Origin: Bacillus massilinigeriensis
Lineage (GTDB): Bacteria > Bacillota > Bacilli > Bacillales > Cytobacillaceae
Assembly (NCBI RefSeq): GCF_900117315.1
Contig: NZ_LT630337.1
Span: forward strand, 854,443 to 916,902
Reading direction: 5' to 3'
DNA: 62,460 nt
A program made the position numbers and the translations under genes. The notes under the pieces were generated by a model. It had not been told where the DNA came from. It was given only the letters and a program-made list of their open reading frames with translations, and ran no database searches. Shown one piece after another: positions 36,708 through 46,842 of the stretch (the first letter of the stretch is position 1; every line of letters begins with the position of its first letter).

Positions 36708-38501
36708 ATGCAATTAGATTTAGATTATTTAACATTAAGAATGGCCTACCCTGTACAAAAGGAAGGGGAGCGCTTTCGGGTTACAGTTGATGAGCTTGCA
36801 GAAGTATTGTTTTGCACTCCTCGCAATGTAAAAATTATTTTAAAAAAAATGAAACAAAAGGGGTGGATTGATTATATTCCTGGAAGAGGAAGAGGGATTA
36901 CCTCTTTGCTGCAATTTAATTATTCAAAGGAAAAAATATTATTCGAAAGAGTTCGTTATTTAATTGAACATGGGAATTTACAAGAAGGTTTTTCAGAGAT
37001 TAATAAATATGGAGATGGGACCACAGTTCGAAGACAAATAGGAGAGTGGCTTAATCAATATTTTGGGATGAAGAGTGAAAATGTCAGTGAATATTTCAAA
37101 AAAGATATATTACGTTTTCCTGTATTTCGTACCTTGAATACACTGGATCCTGCTGAGGGTTATTTCACTTTTGATACTCATATTACTAGACAAATTTTTG
37201 AACCATTGTTTGATTATAATGTCCATAAAAGAGAAGTCACACCATTACTTGTTCATGAATGGGAAGTGTCTGAGAATAAATTACTTTGGAGATTTTATTT
37301 AAAGAAAGGAATTCGTTTTCATAATGGTAGAGTAATGCAGGCCGCTGATGTGGTGTTTTCCTTTAATCGATTAAGGGATGTAGAAAATCGTTTTCCACAA
37401 AGTTGGTTAATGGATAAGGTCAAGGATGTTTGTGCTTTGAATCCACTGATTGTTGAAGTGACTCTATCTGAACCAAATGAATTATTTCTTCAATATTTAT
37501 CTCATCCAGCTACAGCCATCATCCCATTCGAGGCATGTCACCCTAAAACTAGTAAACTATTAACACCCATTGGTACCGGACCATTTCATTATAGGGGAGT
37601 GACAAAGGAGAAGTTTGAGTTAATTGCGAATCAAGAATATTTTCGTGAAAAACCATATTTAGATAAAGTTGAGATTATAACCGTTCCAAGTCAGGATTAT
37701 TTATCTTTCACTAATGAAAATGAGGTTATTATTGATTCAGGAGAGACTGCTTTACAGGAGGGTTTGTGTGACCAATATGATTATATCGGTTCGAGTATTT
37801 TATCATTCAATCAAACGAAGGGCGGAGCATTAAATCATTTTAATTTTAGACAATTAATAGATCAACTCATTAATCGAGAACAAATGGTAGAAGACCTCGG
37901 AGCACCAAATGTTTCACCTGCCTTTTCCTTTTTTGATGAAGGCCAAGAGGGGAAGCTTTATATTCAAGATAAATCAACAGTTGAGTGTAGTGATGGGGAT
38001 CAAAGGGATTCCTTAACTCTTTTCACCTATTTACGCCATGAAAAGGATGCACACTGGATAGCGAACCATTTAAAAGAGTTTGGTATTGATATCCAGGTAC
38101 ATATCGTTCATTGGGGGGATCTCTTGAATCAAGAGCTAGTTGAACAAGCCGATATGATTATTTTCGAGCCTGTGTTTAGCAGAGGGGAAATTTCTGAAAT
38201 CGAGTTATATTGTCACGGAAATAGCTTTTTAAAGATACACTTGGGGAATGAGTCAAATGTAGAAAAGAGGATTTCAGATATAATAAGTACTGAAAGTGGA
38301 ATGGATAGACGGGAAAAATTAAGAGAGCTTGAGACATATATGAAGGAGAACTATTATTTTCTATTTTTGACAAGGAAAAAGGTTCGAACCATCCATCATC
38401 CAGCTGTCCAAGGGTTGAAATTAAGTGATAATGGGTGGGTGGACTTTCAAAAGGTTTGGGTAAAGCCAATAATTAAAATAAGTAGTGAAAATAGTAACTA
38501 A
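36708..38501 (+). CDS. SgrR-like transcriptional regulator
   Basis: 597 aa. N-terminal winged helix (about 1-75, recognition region LFCTPRNVKIILKKM) fused to a periplasmic-binding-protein-type domain (about 115-590) of the oligopeptide/nickel family (RFPVFRTLNTLDPAEG...TPIGTGPFHYRG). This is the SgrR layout: a cytoplasmic solute-binding sensor on a DNA-binding head. No signal peptide, which fits a regulator rather than a transporter subunit. Likely regulates the divergent MFS gene. TTCGGAGG ribosome site. Confidence 0.88.
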   Translation: MQLDLDYLTLRMAYPVQKEGERFRVTVDELAEVLFCTPRNVKIILKKMKQKGWIDYIPGRGRGITSLLQFNYSKEKILFERVRYLIEHGNLQEGFSEINKYGDGTTVRRQIGEWLNQYFGMKSENVSEYFKKDILRFPVFRTLNTLDPAEGYFTFDTHITRQIFEPLFDYNVHKREVTPLLVHEWEVSENKLLWRFYLKKGIRFHNGRVMQAADVVFSFNRLRDVENRFPQSWLMDKVKDVCALNPLIVEVTLSEPNELFLQYLSHPATAIIPFEACHPKTSKLLTPIGTGPFHYRGVTKEKFELIANQEYFREKPYLDKVEIITVPSQDYLSFTNENEVIIDSGETALQEGLCDQYDYIGSSILSFNQTKGGALNHFNFRQLIDQLINREQMVEDLGAPNVSPAFSFFDEGQEGKLYIQDKSTVECSDGDQRDSLTLFTYLRHEKDAHWIANHLKEFGIDIQVHIVHWGDLLNQELVEQADMIIFEPVFSRGEISEIELYCHGNSFLKIHLGNESNVEKRISDIISTESGMDRREKLRELETYMKENYYFLFLTRKKVRTIHHPAVQGLKLSDNGWVDFQKVWVKPIIKISSENSN

Positions 38502-38589
38502 ATACACAAACCTTCATTATTGCAATTCTATCTTCAATCAGGTAAAGTTCCTTTGTATACTCTACTTCAAAGAAACAGGTGATTAGTAA

Positions 38590-39492
38590 ATGGAAAAAAT
38601 TCAGCTTGCAGATGATTTGTTTTTCTCAAAGATTGTACATGGTTTATGGAGATTAGCTGAGTGGAATTTAACCAGTGATCAAACCCTATCATTGATTAAA
38701 TCATGCATGGAGCTAGGGATTACGACCTTTGACCATGCTGATATTTATGGTGACTATACTTGCGAGAGTCTATTTGGTGAAGCTTTAAGGAAAGAACCAT
38801 CTCTTCGTGAGGGGATGCAGCTTGTAACTAAATGCGGAATAAAATTGCTCTCAAAGAACCGACCAGAGAATAAAGTTCATCATTATGATACAAGCAAACA
38901 ACATATTCTAAATAGTGTAGACCAATCTTTAAAGAATTTACATACAGATTTCATTGATGTGCTCTTGATTCACCGTCCAGACCCTTATATGAATCCTGAA
39001 GAAGTTGCTGAAAGTTTTTCTATATTAAAGGAGCAAGGGAAGGTTCGTCATTTTGGCGTATCTAACTTCACACCTTCTCAGTTTAGTATGCTGCAAAGCT
39101 ATTTAGATTTTTCATTGGTAACCAATCAGGTAGAAATCTCTGTTAGTCATTTAGATGCTTTCCAAGACGGAACAATTGATCAATGCTTGGAAAGAAGAGT
39201 ATCTCCAATGGTGTGGTCACCTCTAGCTGGAGGATCGATTTTTAAGGCTGATGACGAAAAGTCATTAAGGATAAAATCTGTTTTGGAGGATTTATCTGAA
39301 GAATTAGGGGTCCAATCCATTGACATCGTTATGTATGCGTGGTTACTTAGCCATCCAGCGAAATTAATACCTATTGTTGGATCTGGAAAATTAGAGAGAA
39401 TCCGAGTGGCAATTGAAGCCCTATCGATTGAATTGACCAGAGAACAATGGTTTAAAATATGGATAGCTTCTACAGGTAAAGAAGTGGCATAA
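38590..39492 (+). CDS. Aldo/keto reductase
   Basis: 300 aa TIM-barrel NADPH oxidoreductase. Catalytic Tyr lies in FDHADIYGDYTCE, His in IDVLLIHRPDPYM, and cofactor-binding residues in PIVGSGKLERI. YdhF/YcsN-like length and order. Substrate unknown. AACAGGTG ribosome site. Downstream of the SgrR-like gene by 88 nt, possibly cotranscribed. Confidence 0.9.
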   Translation: MEKIQLADDLFFSKIVHGLWRLAEWNLTSDQTLSLIKSCMELGITTFDHADIYGDYTCESLFGEALRKEPSLREGMQLVTKCGIKLLSKNRPENKVHHYDTSKQHILNSVDQSLKNLHTDFIDVLLIHRPDPYMNPEEVAESFSILKEQGKVRHFGVSNFTPSQFSMLQSYLDFSLVTNQVEISVSHLDAFQDGTIDQCLERRVSPMVWSPLAGGSIFKADDEKSLRIKSVLEDLSEELGVQSIDIVMYAWLLSHPAKLIPIVGSGKLERIRVAIEALSIELTREQWFKIWIASTGKEVA

Positions 39493-39519
39493 TAATCATA
39501 ATCTATGGTATGTAAAAAA

Positions 39520-39566
39520 AAGTGGCTTCCCCTTAATGTAATACTTTAAGGGAAGCCACTTTTTAT
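39520..39566. terminator. Bidirectional terminator
   Basis: Long stem AAAAAGTGGCTTCCCTT/AAGGGAAGCCACTTTTT (with one bulge) between convergent genes, with T/A runs on both sides. Confidence 0.85.
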
Positions 39567-42500
39567 TAAACTGCTTGCTGTTGCTGTTCTAATTTTTGTT
39601 TTTCTAATCTCTGTTTTTTTGACTTTTTGAAATTGAGTAATTCATACACAACAGGGATGACAATCAATGTTAATAAGGTTGCTACTGCTAATCCACCAAT
39701 TACAACAATAGCTAAGCTTTGTGAAACAAGAGCGGTTGATTCTGCCTTTTTGAATAATAACGGGAACATTGCACAGATGGTAGCTACCGCTGTCATAAAG
39801 ATTGGTCTCATTCTTGTTGCACATGCTTCTACAATAGCATCTCTTAAAATCATATTCTTTTTCTCGTTTTGTTTCACACGATCAAGTAACACGATTGCAT
39901 TGGTTACAACAATTCCGATAAGCATCAATGCACCAAGTAAAGCAGTTATTTCTACAGCAATCCCACTAATGAACAATCCGAAAATGGCACCGATAGCTGC
40001 AAGTGGTAGTGAACAAAGTATGGCAATTGGTGCTTTAATTGTTTTAAAGGTAATGACCATTATCAGGAAGACAAGTCCGATTGAAACGAGCATTGTAATA
40101 AATAAATCGGTAAAGTCTTCTGCTGTATCTGCGCTAGCACCACCTACAAATATTTTGACATCTTTAGGAAGTTCCATTCCTTTATTCTCTTTTTTATCTC
40201 CAAAAATTTCTAATTTGATATCCTTATCTACCTCAGAAAGCTTTTTAGGATCTACCTCTGCAATTAATCGAAGGTAAGTATCCCCATCTTTATGGAACTG
40301 GCTAGTTGGTTTGTTTTCTTTTTCAAGACTAGCTACTTTGGAAACTGGAATCATACCTTGTTCAGTCATGATTGGAATGTCTTTCAAGTCTTTCTCTGAT
40401 TCAGGGCTAATCACTGGCTCTAGGTATACAGCAGTTTGTTGATCTTCTAGCTGTACCGTTCCTATAGGTGTTTTATTTAACATCATCCCAAGTTGACCAG
40501 CAATTTGTTCTGTATTTCCTTTTTCTGTATCTACATGGAAGGAGTAGACCGTTTTCTTTTCTTCTTGATTTGAGGAAACCTTCTCGATGCCATCAATACC
40601 ACTAATTTTTTCTTTAATATCGTTACTTGTTGCTTCTAAATCTTTAAGATTGTTACCAACGACGTCAATGGTAATACTTGTTTTAGATGAACCCGACATA
40701 ATGGATGTCGCAGCAACTTCAAAAATCGCTCCATCGTAATCGTCTTTATATTTTTGAATTTCCTTTACCATTTTGTCAGTATCTTTTTTGTCATTTAAGA
40801 TCGCACCTACTGTAGCCATGGTTGGAGAACTCACATTACCATATTGGGCAGATTCGGCTGAGTTACCCATTTGTGTAAATACATATTTGGCCTCATCGAT
40901 TTCCATAACGGACTTTTCCAGTTGTATTGCCTTTTCTTTTACTTTTTCTACAGGTGTGTTATTTGGATAGCTAATAGTTGCCTGCACAAAATCAGCACTT
41001 GAACTGTCTGTAGCCCCTTTTGGCATCATAAAATAAGTTGCAATAGAACTTGCAAAAAGTACGATGGATAGTGTTAGAACGACCCATTTATGGTTTAACG
41101 ACCAGGTTACTACTTTTGTAAAACGATGAGCAGGTTTGTGCTCCGGAAGCTTTGTCTTTTTCAAGAGTCCAGCACTCATCAATGGTACGACAGTTAAGGC
41201 AACTACTAACGATGTTAATAGAGAATAAGTAATCGTTAAAGCAAATGGAAGCATGAAATCTTGTAGACCTCCACCTACTAAACCAATAGGTAGGAATACG
41301 GCTACAGTTGTTAATGTTGAAGCTGTTATTGCCTTTCCTACTTCTTTTGTTGCATCCATAATCATTTGTATCGAGAATTTTTCGGTTTGCATTTTACGGA
41401 AGATATTTTCAATTACCACAATACTATCATCCACTAAACGTCCGACGGCAACCGCAACTCCACCAAGTGTGAGAATATTAAGAGTCACTCCTGAACGATC
41501 TAGTAAGAATAATGTAAAGCAAAGCGATAATGGTATGGATACAATTGTGATAAACGTTGACCGTATATTTCTTAAAAAGAGCATGATTACAATTGTTGCA
41601 AATAAAGCTCCAAGAAGTACTTCCTTCATCATCGAATGAACGGAGGATTGAACCATATCCGCTGTTGAGAGCAATACTTTTGCCTCGACTTGATCATATT
41701 TTTTATTGATTGATTTTGTTACTTTATTAATTTCTTTATTTACTGAAACAACGTTTGAATTGCTTTCCTTAGAAATATCAATAACAAAGCTATCCTCACC
41801 GTTAAAACGAGCGACTGTGTCTTGAGGTTTCATTATCTCCACATCGGCGATTTTTTCAAGTTTTATGTTAGGTGCCACTGAAACATTTTTGACCTTTTCA
41901 AGACTGTCTAACTCACCAAAAACATTGATATTGCTTGATTCTTTCCCGATGACTTTCTCTCCAAGAGCAAATGATTCATTTTGCCCTTTGATTGAGTTCA
42001 TTACATTTTGTAACGGAATCTGGTATTTGGATAATAATTGATTATCTACTTTAATGGATACATAAGAAAAAGACGCACCCATTGAATTGACACTTGAGAC
42101 ACCATTAATATCTTTGTATTGTGGTACTATTTTTTCTTTCATGAACTCTACATTTTTATTTGTAACTCCATCTTTAAATGAGACAGCTAGCTCCGCGATA
42201 GGAATCATTGTTGTATTTAGCTGAACAACTGATGGTTTTAATACATTTGAAGGCAAGTTCAAATTATTGATGGCTTCTTGGACATCTTGCTTTGCCTGCT
42301 TCATATCTGTTTTAGACTCAAAAAATAAATCTATTTTTGAAAAACCATCACCTGTTGTTGATAAAATGTTTTTCTTTCCTGTAACTCCCGATACAGCATT
42401 TTCAATAGGTGTAGTGACTTCTGTCTCCATTGTTTTCGAATCTGTACCCTGACCAATGACAACAACCGTTACTTGTGGGTTGTCAGCTTCAGGTAAGAAT

Positions 42501-42607
42501 TCCATTGGTAGAGTAAAGTAGCTAATTGCGCCTACTATTAGAATAAGAATAGTCATAAGCGTTACGGCTACTTTGTTTCCAAAAGCCCATTTTGTAAGCA
42601 AAGACAT
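39566..42607 (-). CDS. RND-family efflux transporter (AcrB/SwrC-like)
   Basis: 1013 aa. First span AVTLMTILILIVGAISYFTLPMEFLP, large extracytoplasmic loop, and the central RND motif GVAVAVGRLVDDSIVVIENIFR. The second half repeats with GIVVTNAIVLLDRVKQNE. The charged pair in span 4 (VGRLVDDS) indicates proton coupling. SwrC of B. subtilis (surfactin resistance) is the nearest relative I know. No membrane-fusion partner is adjacent, as for SwrC. AAGGGG ribosome site. Confidence 0.9.
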   Translation of the reverse strand: MSLLTKWAFGNKVAVTLMTILILIVGAISYFTLPMEFLPEADNPQVTVVVIGQGTDSKTMETEVTTPIENAVSGVTGKKNILSTTGDGFSKIDLFFESKTDMKQAKQDVQEAINNLNLPSNVLKPSVVQLNTTMIPIAELAVSFKDGVTNKNVEFMKEKIVPQYKDINGVSSVNSMGASFSYVSIKVDNQLLSKYQIPLQNVMNSIKGQNESFALGEKVIGKESSNINVFGELDSLEKVKNVSVAPNIKLEKIADVEIMKPQDTVARFNGEDSFVIDISKESNSNVVSVNKEINKVTKSINKKYDQVEAKVLLSTADMVQSSVHSMMKEVLLGALFATIVIMLFLRNIRSTFITIVSIPLSLCFTLFLLDRSGVTLNILTLGGVAVAVGRLVDDSIVVIENIFRKMQTEKFSIQMIMDATKEVGKAITASTLTTVAVFLPIGLVGGGLQDFMLPFALTITYSLLTSLVVALTVVPLMSAGLLKKTKLPEHKPAHRFTKVVTWSLNHKWVVLTLSIVLFASSIATYFMMPKGATDSSSADFVQATISYPNNTPVEKVKEKAIQLEKSVMEIDEAKYVFTQMGNSAESAQYGNVSSPTMATVGAILNDKKDTDKMVKEIQKYKDDYDGAIFEVAATSIMSGSSKTSITIDVVGNNLKDLEATSNDIKEKISGIDGIEKVSSNQEEKKTVYSFHVDTEKGNTEQIAGQLGMMLNKTPIGTVQLEDQQTAVYLEPVISPESEKDLKDIPIMTEQGMIPVSKVASLEKENKPTSQFHKDGDTYLRLIAEVDPKKLSEVDKDIKLEIFGDKKENKGMELPKDVKIFVGGASADTAEDFTDLFITMLVSIGLVFLIMVITFKTIKAPIAILCSLPLAAIGAIFGLFISGIAVEITALLGALMLIGIVVTNAIVLLDRVKQNEKKNMILRDAIVEACATRMRPIFMTAVATICAMFPLLFKKAESTALVSQSLAIVVIGGLAVATLLTLIVIPVVYELLNFKKSKKQRLEKQKLEQQQQAV

Positions 42608-43276
42608 AAATAATTTTTCCCCTTTCTTTCCCCTAAGTCCATATTAGAATGGATCCTTTCAATTTGAAAAATGAAAATAAAAATGTTATCTTTTGAAAAA
42701 TATTAAGACAATCACTATTTACTGTCTAGAAATAGTACAAAAGTCATAGATGTAAAGATTTATTATTTCATTTTTTGTGGGACCTTTTTTGTTATTTTTC
42801 AGAAAAAACCATGAAGGATGCGATGTAAAAAATTTCCCTCATTTACCATATGTTAATAGACTTTACAATTATATCCTCATCAAATAAAAAAATATGTAAG
42901 GCTTTAGACTGATTTTTTTTAGGGATAAAAATGGAATTGGTTTGGGGGAATAATAATAATAGCAAATCAGGAGAAAGTGTAATCCATATTTGTAGCTTAA
43001 ATTGTTTCAACCAGGAAATTATTTTTTAGCATAGGTTCTATTAAATTAGAATGGTGATTTCCGTTCCAGAATAGGTTTGCGGGCGTGACAGGGAGGTTCC
43101 TTCTTGAAATTCACTGCTTCTGGGTCTTCTTAGCCCTGTATTCCTGCTGGACATTGAAATCGCTTTATTGGTAACACACCGCACTTAAAATTGCGATAGC
43201 ATTTATAGAGGAGTCCTCGTGCCTGGAACATAGATCAGATTGTCTCAATATGAACGTGAATAAATAATGCCTAAAC
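42608..43276. repeat. Gene-free gap with degenerate GC-rich dispersed repeat
   Basis: Around 43060-43200 a GC-richer block (TTGCGGGCGTGACAGGGAGG ... TCCTGCTGGACATTG) resembles a palindromic ~150-bp repeat I recall from other Bacillaceae, here decayed. The rest (42608-43060) is A/T-rich and holds the RND promoter; no gene seen. Confidence 0.4.
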
Positions 43277-43307
43277 AAAAAACTGTCCTAATTGGACAGT
43301 TTTTTTA
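43277..43307. terminator. Terminator after the POT transporter gene
   Basis: AACTGTCC/GGACAGTT with A run on the left and T run on the right; on the minus strand it lies directly after the POT gene stop. Confidence 0.8.
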
Positions 43308-44651
43308 TTATTCCATCATATTCACTAATTTCTTTGAAACCAATAGTAAGATAAATCCTAATACAATGGCCATTAAACCGATTAATCCAAATACTTCAAA
43401 ATATCCAAGTGATTGAGTGTAAACAGCTAATTGACCAGCAAGGATATTAGCAATACCACTTCCAGCTAACCAAACACCCATTAGTAAGGAAGCAAGCTTG
43501 ATTGGAGCAATTTTACTTACTAGTGATAAACCGATTGGTGATAAGAATAATTCACCAAGGGTGTGCATTAAATAGGTTAGAACTAAGAACATCATATTTG
43601 CTTTTACTGTGATAGTACCTTCATTGCTGCCTGTTTGTAATACAGCAATTAATAGCACCATATAACCTAATCCAAGGAATATCATCCCTAGTCCCATTTT
43701 TGTTGGAACTTTTAAATCTCCACGTTTTGAATTGGCAAGCTTAATCCAGAAACCTGAAATAATTGGAGCAAGAATGACAATGAATAATGGATTTAGAGAT
43801 TGGAACCATGCTGTTGGAACTGTAAATCCGCCAGCACTCCTATCAACAAAACGATCCGCGTATAAAGTCAATGAGCTTCCAGCTTGTTCAAATCCAGCCC
43901 AGAAGAAAATGACAAATGCAGTAATAATAAAAATTACTGCTGTTCTTTGTTTTTCCTTCTTAGTTAATGGTTGATTTTTCGCCTTTGCATTTTGAGTTGT
44001 AGCAACTGGTTTTGCAGTTGGAGCTTTACCAATATCACCTAAATAACGATTACCGAATAAGTTGAAGATCAATTGACCAATAATCATTCCTAAAGCGGCA
44101 ACAAGGAATCCATATCTAAACTCTGTGAATAGTCCGACAACTAGAGGTGAGAAGAAGGCACCAATATTAATACCCATGTAGAATATAGTGAAGGCAGCAT
44201 CACGGCGATGATCATTTTCTTCATAAAGCTCTCCAACCATGGTGGAAATATTTGGCTTGAAGAAACCATTTCCGATTATTAAAAGAGCTAACCCTACATA
44301 CAACGCCCAAGTTGTTTGACTTGCAAAAAGAGCTATGTTACCAAGGGCCATTGTAACCCCACCAATAGTGATTGCTGTACGTCTACCAATAAATCGGTCA
44401 GTAATCCAGCCTCCTACCATTGGAGTTAAATAAACTGCTCCTGTGAAGAATCCGTAAAGCCCCATTGCGAAGCCTTCACTCATACCTAAACCGCCATTAA
44501 TTAGGGAAGAAGTTAAATATAATACTAAAATTGCTCTCATTCCATAATAGCTGAAACGTTCCCACATCTCTGTGAAGAAAAGTAGGTATAATCCAGGAGG
44601 ATGTTTTTTTCTGGCTTTTTCTTGCTGTTTAACATCAACTGTTGCTTCCAT
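43308..44651 (-). CDS. POT-family proton:peptide symporter
   Basis: 447 aa, slightly short for the family (about 450-500). PTR2 signature EMWERFSYYGMRAILVLYL at about 28-46 (the ExxERxxYY proton motif), plus FFTGAVYLTPMVGGWITDRFIG. About 12-14 spans. Imports di- and tripeptides. AGGAGGC ribosome site. Upstream of it a 12-bp palindrome at 44835-44872 may be an operator or terminator. Confidence 0.9.
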   Translation of the reverse strand: MEATVDVKQQEKARKKHPPGLYLLFFTEMWERFSYYGMRAILVLYLTSSLINGGLGMSEGFAMGLYGFFTGAVYLTPMVGGWITDRFIGRRTAITIGGVTMALGNIALFASQTTWALYVGLALLIIGNGFFKPNISTMVGELYEENDHRRDAAFTIFYMGINIGAFFSPLVVGLFTEFRYGFLVAALGMIIGQLIFNLFGNRYLGDIGKAPTAKPVATTQNAKAKNQPLTKKEKQRTAVIFIITAFVIFFWAGFEQAGSSLTLYADRFVDRSAGGFTVPTAWFQSLNPLFIVILAPIISGFWIKLANSKRGDLKVPTKMGLGMIFLGLGYMVLLIAVLQTGSNEGTITVKANMMFLVLTYLMHTLGELFLSPIGLSLVSKIAPIKLASLLMGVWLAGSGIANILAGQLAVYTQSLGYFEVFGLIGLMAIVLGFILLLVSKKLVNMME

Positions 44652-44919
44652 ATAAAGCCTCCTATTTATTATTTTAGAATATGTTAATAATATTAATTTA
44701 CAAATAATTAATTGGTCAATAGTTTAAGAAAAAGTAAAAATCATCCCTATGTTATGAATATAAGTAAAAGTATTTTTATTCGTAATTTATTATAAAATTC
44801 CGATAAAACGATGACGCCTATATTGTGCAAACTAGTATCTAAAATACTATCTCAGAATAATATTTTAGATACAAAAAATCAATGGGATAGTCTCTATTTT
44901 TAACTAATAATAAAAAAAC
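44652..44919. other. Intergenic region with GTATCTAAAATA palindrome
   Basis: No gene seen. The inverted repeat GTATCTAAAATA (44835-44846) with TATTTTAGATAC (44861-44872) has a 14-nt spacer and could be an operator or weak terminator. The POT promoter must lie here. Confidence 0.45.
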
Positions 44920-44956
44920 ATGTGAAGGTTGTCCAAAGGATGGATGACCTTCACAT
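44920..44956 (-). terminator. Terminator after the pit gene
   Basis: ATGTGAAGGT/ACCTTCACAT with a 17-nt loop, followed on the minus strand by GTTTTTTTATT. Confidence 0.8.
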
Positions 44957-44982
44957 ATTTTATATATAATCAAGTGATTACG

Positions 44983-45981
44983 TTAGAAAAATACATTTAA
45001 AAATAGATAAATTAAAGCAGAAATAAATGCTGAAATGGGAAGTGTTATTACCCAAGTTATTAGCATTCTTTGGGCTGTTCCCCATTTTACGCCTTTTAGA
45101 CGATGGGAGGCTCCCACACCTAAAATGGAAGATGAAATAACATGGGTAGTACTAACTGGTAAATGAATGAAGGTAGCACCGAAGATAATCATTGCACCTG
45201 TTAAATCAGCTGCAACTCCATTAACTGGGCGGATTTTCATAATTTGGCCACCAACGGTTTTTATAATTTTCCATCCACCAACTGAGGTTCCAAGACCCAT
45301 CGCAGTTGCACAGCCTAATTGTACCCAAAAAGGTATGTCTGAGGTATTGGCATAATCGTTTGCAATTAAAGCCATTGTAATGATCCCCATCGCTTTTTGA
45401 GCATCATTTGTTCCGTGTGTATATGCCTGTAATGCCGCCGTTCCAATTTGGAACAGTCGAAAGTTTCGGTTTGTCTTTGCTAAGTTGTTATTTTTAAATA
45501 TGATCTTAAATATGCTGTAAACAATAAACCCTACTACAAAAGCTAAGATTGGAGAAAGGATTAACGCTTCAATAATCTTAATAAAACCTTTGTAATTCAA
45601 GGCATCAAAACCGGCTGCCGCAATAGCTGCGCCTGCAATTGATCCAATTATGGCATGGGAGGAACTAGATGGTATTCCATAATACCAAGTTATAAGGTTC
45701 CACAAAATGGCTGCAATAAGAGCAGCTAAAATAACCAATGAGCCATTATGTAACGTAAATGGATCAACAATGTCTTTTGTAATTGTTTTTGCTACTCCGG
45801 TAAATGTCATAGCTCCAACAAAGTTCATGGTTGCTGCCATGATAATAGCATGTCTAGGCTTTAATGCCTTTGTTGAAACAGCTGTAGCAATTGCATTAGC
45901 TGTATCATGAAACCCATTGATAAAATCAAATGCAAAGGCACCTATGACAATTAATAATGTAAGTATTAATAAACCATCCAT
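44983..45981 (-). CDS. Inorganic phosphate transporter (PiT family)
   Basis: 332 aa, about 10 spans. The PiT signature GFHDTANAIATAVSTKAL is at the N-terminus and the second copy is SAAYTHGTNDAQKAMGI-like (TAALQAYTHGTNDAQKAMG). H+- or metal-phosphate symport. Paired with the DUF47 gene just upstream (14 nt gap), the classic low-affinity phosphate operon. AAGGAGC ribosome site. Confidence 0.93.
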   Translation of the reverse strand: MDGLLILTLLIVIGAFAFDFINGFHDTANAIATAVSTKALKPRHAIIMAATMNFVGAMTFTGVAKTITKDIVDPFTLHNGSLVILAALIAAILWNLITWYYGIPSSSSHAIIGSIAGAAIAAAGFDALNYKGFIKIIEALILSPILAFVVGFIVYSIFKIIFKNNNLAKTNRNFRLFQIGTAALQAYTHGTNDAQKAMGIITMALIANDYANTSDIPFWVQLGCATAMGLGTSVGGWKIIKTVGGQIMKIRPVNGVAADLTGAMIIFGATFIHLPVSTTHVISSSILGVGASHRLKGVKWGTAQRMLITWVITLPISAFISALIYLFLNVFF

Positions 45982-45995
45982 TATTTTTTTGCTCC

Positions 45996-46613
45996 TTATG
46001 CATTTTTCATGATTATTGTTTCTAAAGTGTTCGCCACTCCTTGACAGCTATCTGCAATCTCTTCAAGACTTTCATAAATTTCTTTATACTGAATGATACG
46101 GATAGGGTCTTTTTCAATTGTGAAAAGGTGTTTAATTGATTGACGTTGAATGCCATCACATTTTGACTCGTAATCCTTAATCTTAATGGCGTTTTCTCTA
46201 ATTTTTTGAAGCTTTTTCGTACTTAATAATTCTACTGATGTCTCAATTTCATGTGTACAGCTGCGAATTGCTTCGACAAACTTCACCATATATTCATCAG
46301 CTTGAGTGATGTTGTACATTTCGAATAGGGCAGAAGTGTGCTCTAGTCCATCCAACACATCATCCATGCTCATTGTTAATTGCAGGATGTCCTCACGTTC
46401 GATAGGAGTGATAAATGCATTGTTTAACTCCTTAATCATCTCATGAACAAAGGAATCACCTTTATGCTCATAATCCTTCATTGTTTCTGAAAAGGTTTTT
46501 AAATCAGAAACGTTATTCAGCTTATAGTCTGCAAAGAAATTCGCACTTTCCTTTAAATTCGTTGCGATATTGCTAAGCAAACCTGAAAATTTGTCTTTTT
46601 TCTTGAAAGCCAT
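45996..46613 (-). CDS. DUF47 / PhoU-like accessory protein of Pit
   Basis: 205 aa helical protein of the DUF47 (YkaA/TIGR00153) family: ETMKDYEHKGDSFVHEMIKELNNAF and TMSMDDVLDGLEHTSALF carry the metal-binding acidic pattern shared with PhoU. Thought to regulate or gate the phosphate transporter encoded 14 nt downstream. GGGGGT ribosome site. PhoP-box-like repeats lie 100-140 nt upstream. Confidence 0.92.
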   Translation of the reverse strand: MAFKKKDKFSGLLSNIATNLKESANFFADYKLNNVSDLKTFSETMKDYEHKGDSFVHEMIKELNNAFITPIEREDILQLTMSMDDVLDGLEHTSALFEMYNITQADEYMVKFVEAIRSCTHEIETSVELLSTKKLQKIRENAIKIKDYESKCDGIQRQSIKHLFTIEKDPIRIIQYKEIYESLEEIADSCQGVANTLETIIMKNA

Positions 46614-46707
46614 GTTTTTACCCCCAATTAAATATCCAAAAAATCAATGCAACAACATTATTGACCAATGAAAATTGTATACGAAAGGTTGAGATTAGGA
46701 AAAGTCA

Positions 46708-46746
46708 TTTTAGAAAAATTTACACAATCTTTACATTCCCTTTACA
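46708..46746. promoter_or_regulatory. PhoP-box-like array upstream of the DUF47-pit operon
   Basis: Three exact TTTACA hexamers begin at 46719, 46730 and 46741, precisely 11 bp apart, with a fourth weaker TTTTAG at 46708. That is the B. subtilis PhoP binding pattern (TT[A/T/C]ACA every 11 bp). They read on the plus strand, opposite to the operon, so repression or an opposed promoter are possible. Confidence 0.6.
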
Positions 46747-46842
46747 AAACGATCGAAAAATGTAAAAAAAACTCCATAAATGTAGTTTATACAATTATGA
46801 ATAAGAGATTCATTTATATGTAAGAAGAAGCTTTATTTAAGC

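Noticed and set aside
39627-40277. 216-aa ORF antisense to the RND pump gene
   Set aside because: Entirely inside a well-supported gene on the other strand, with low-complexity composition and no ribosome site.
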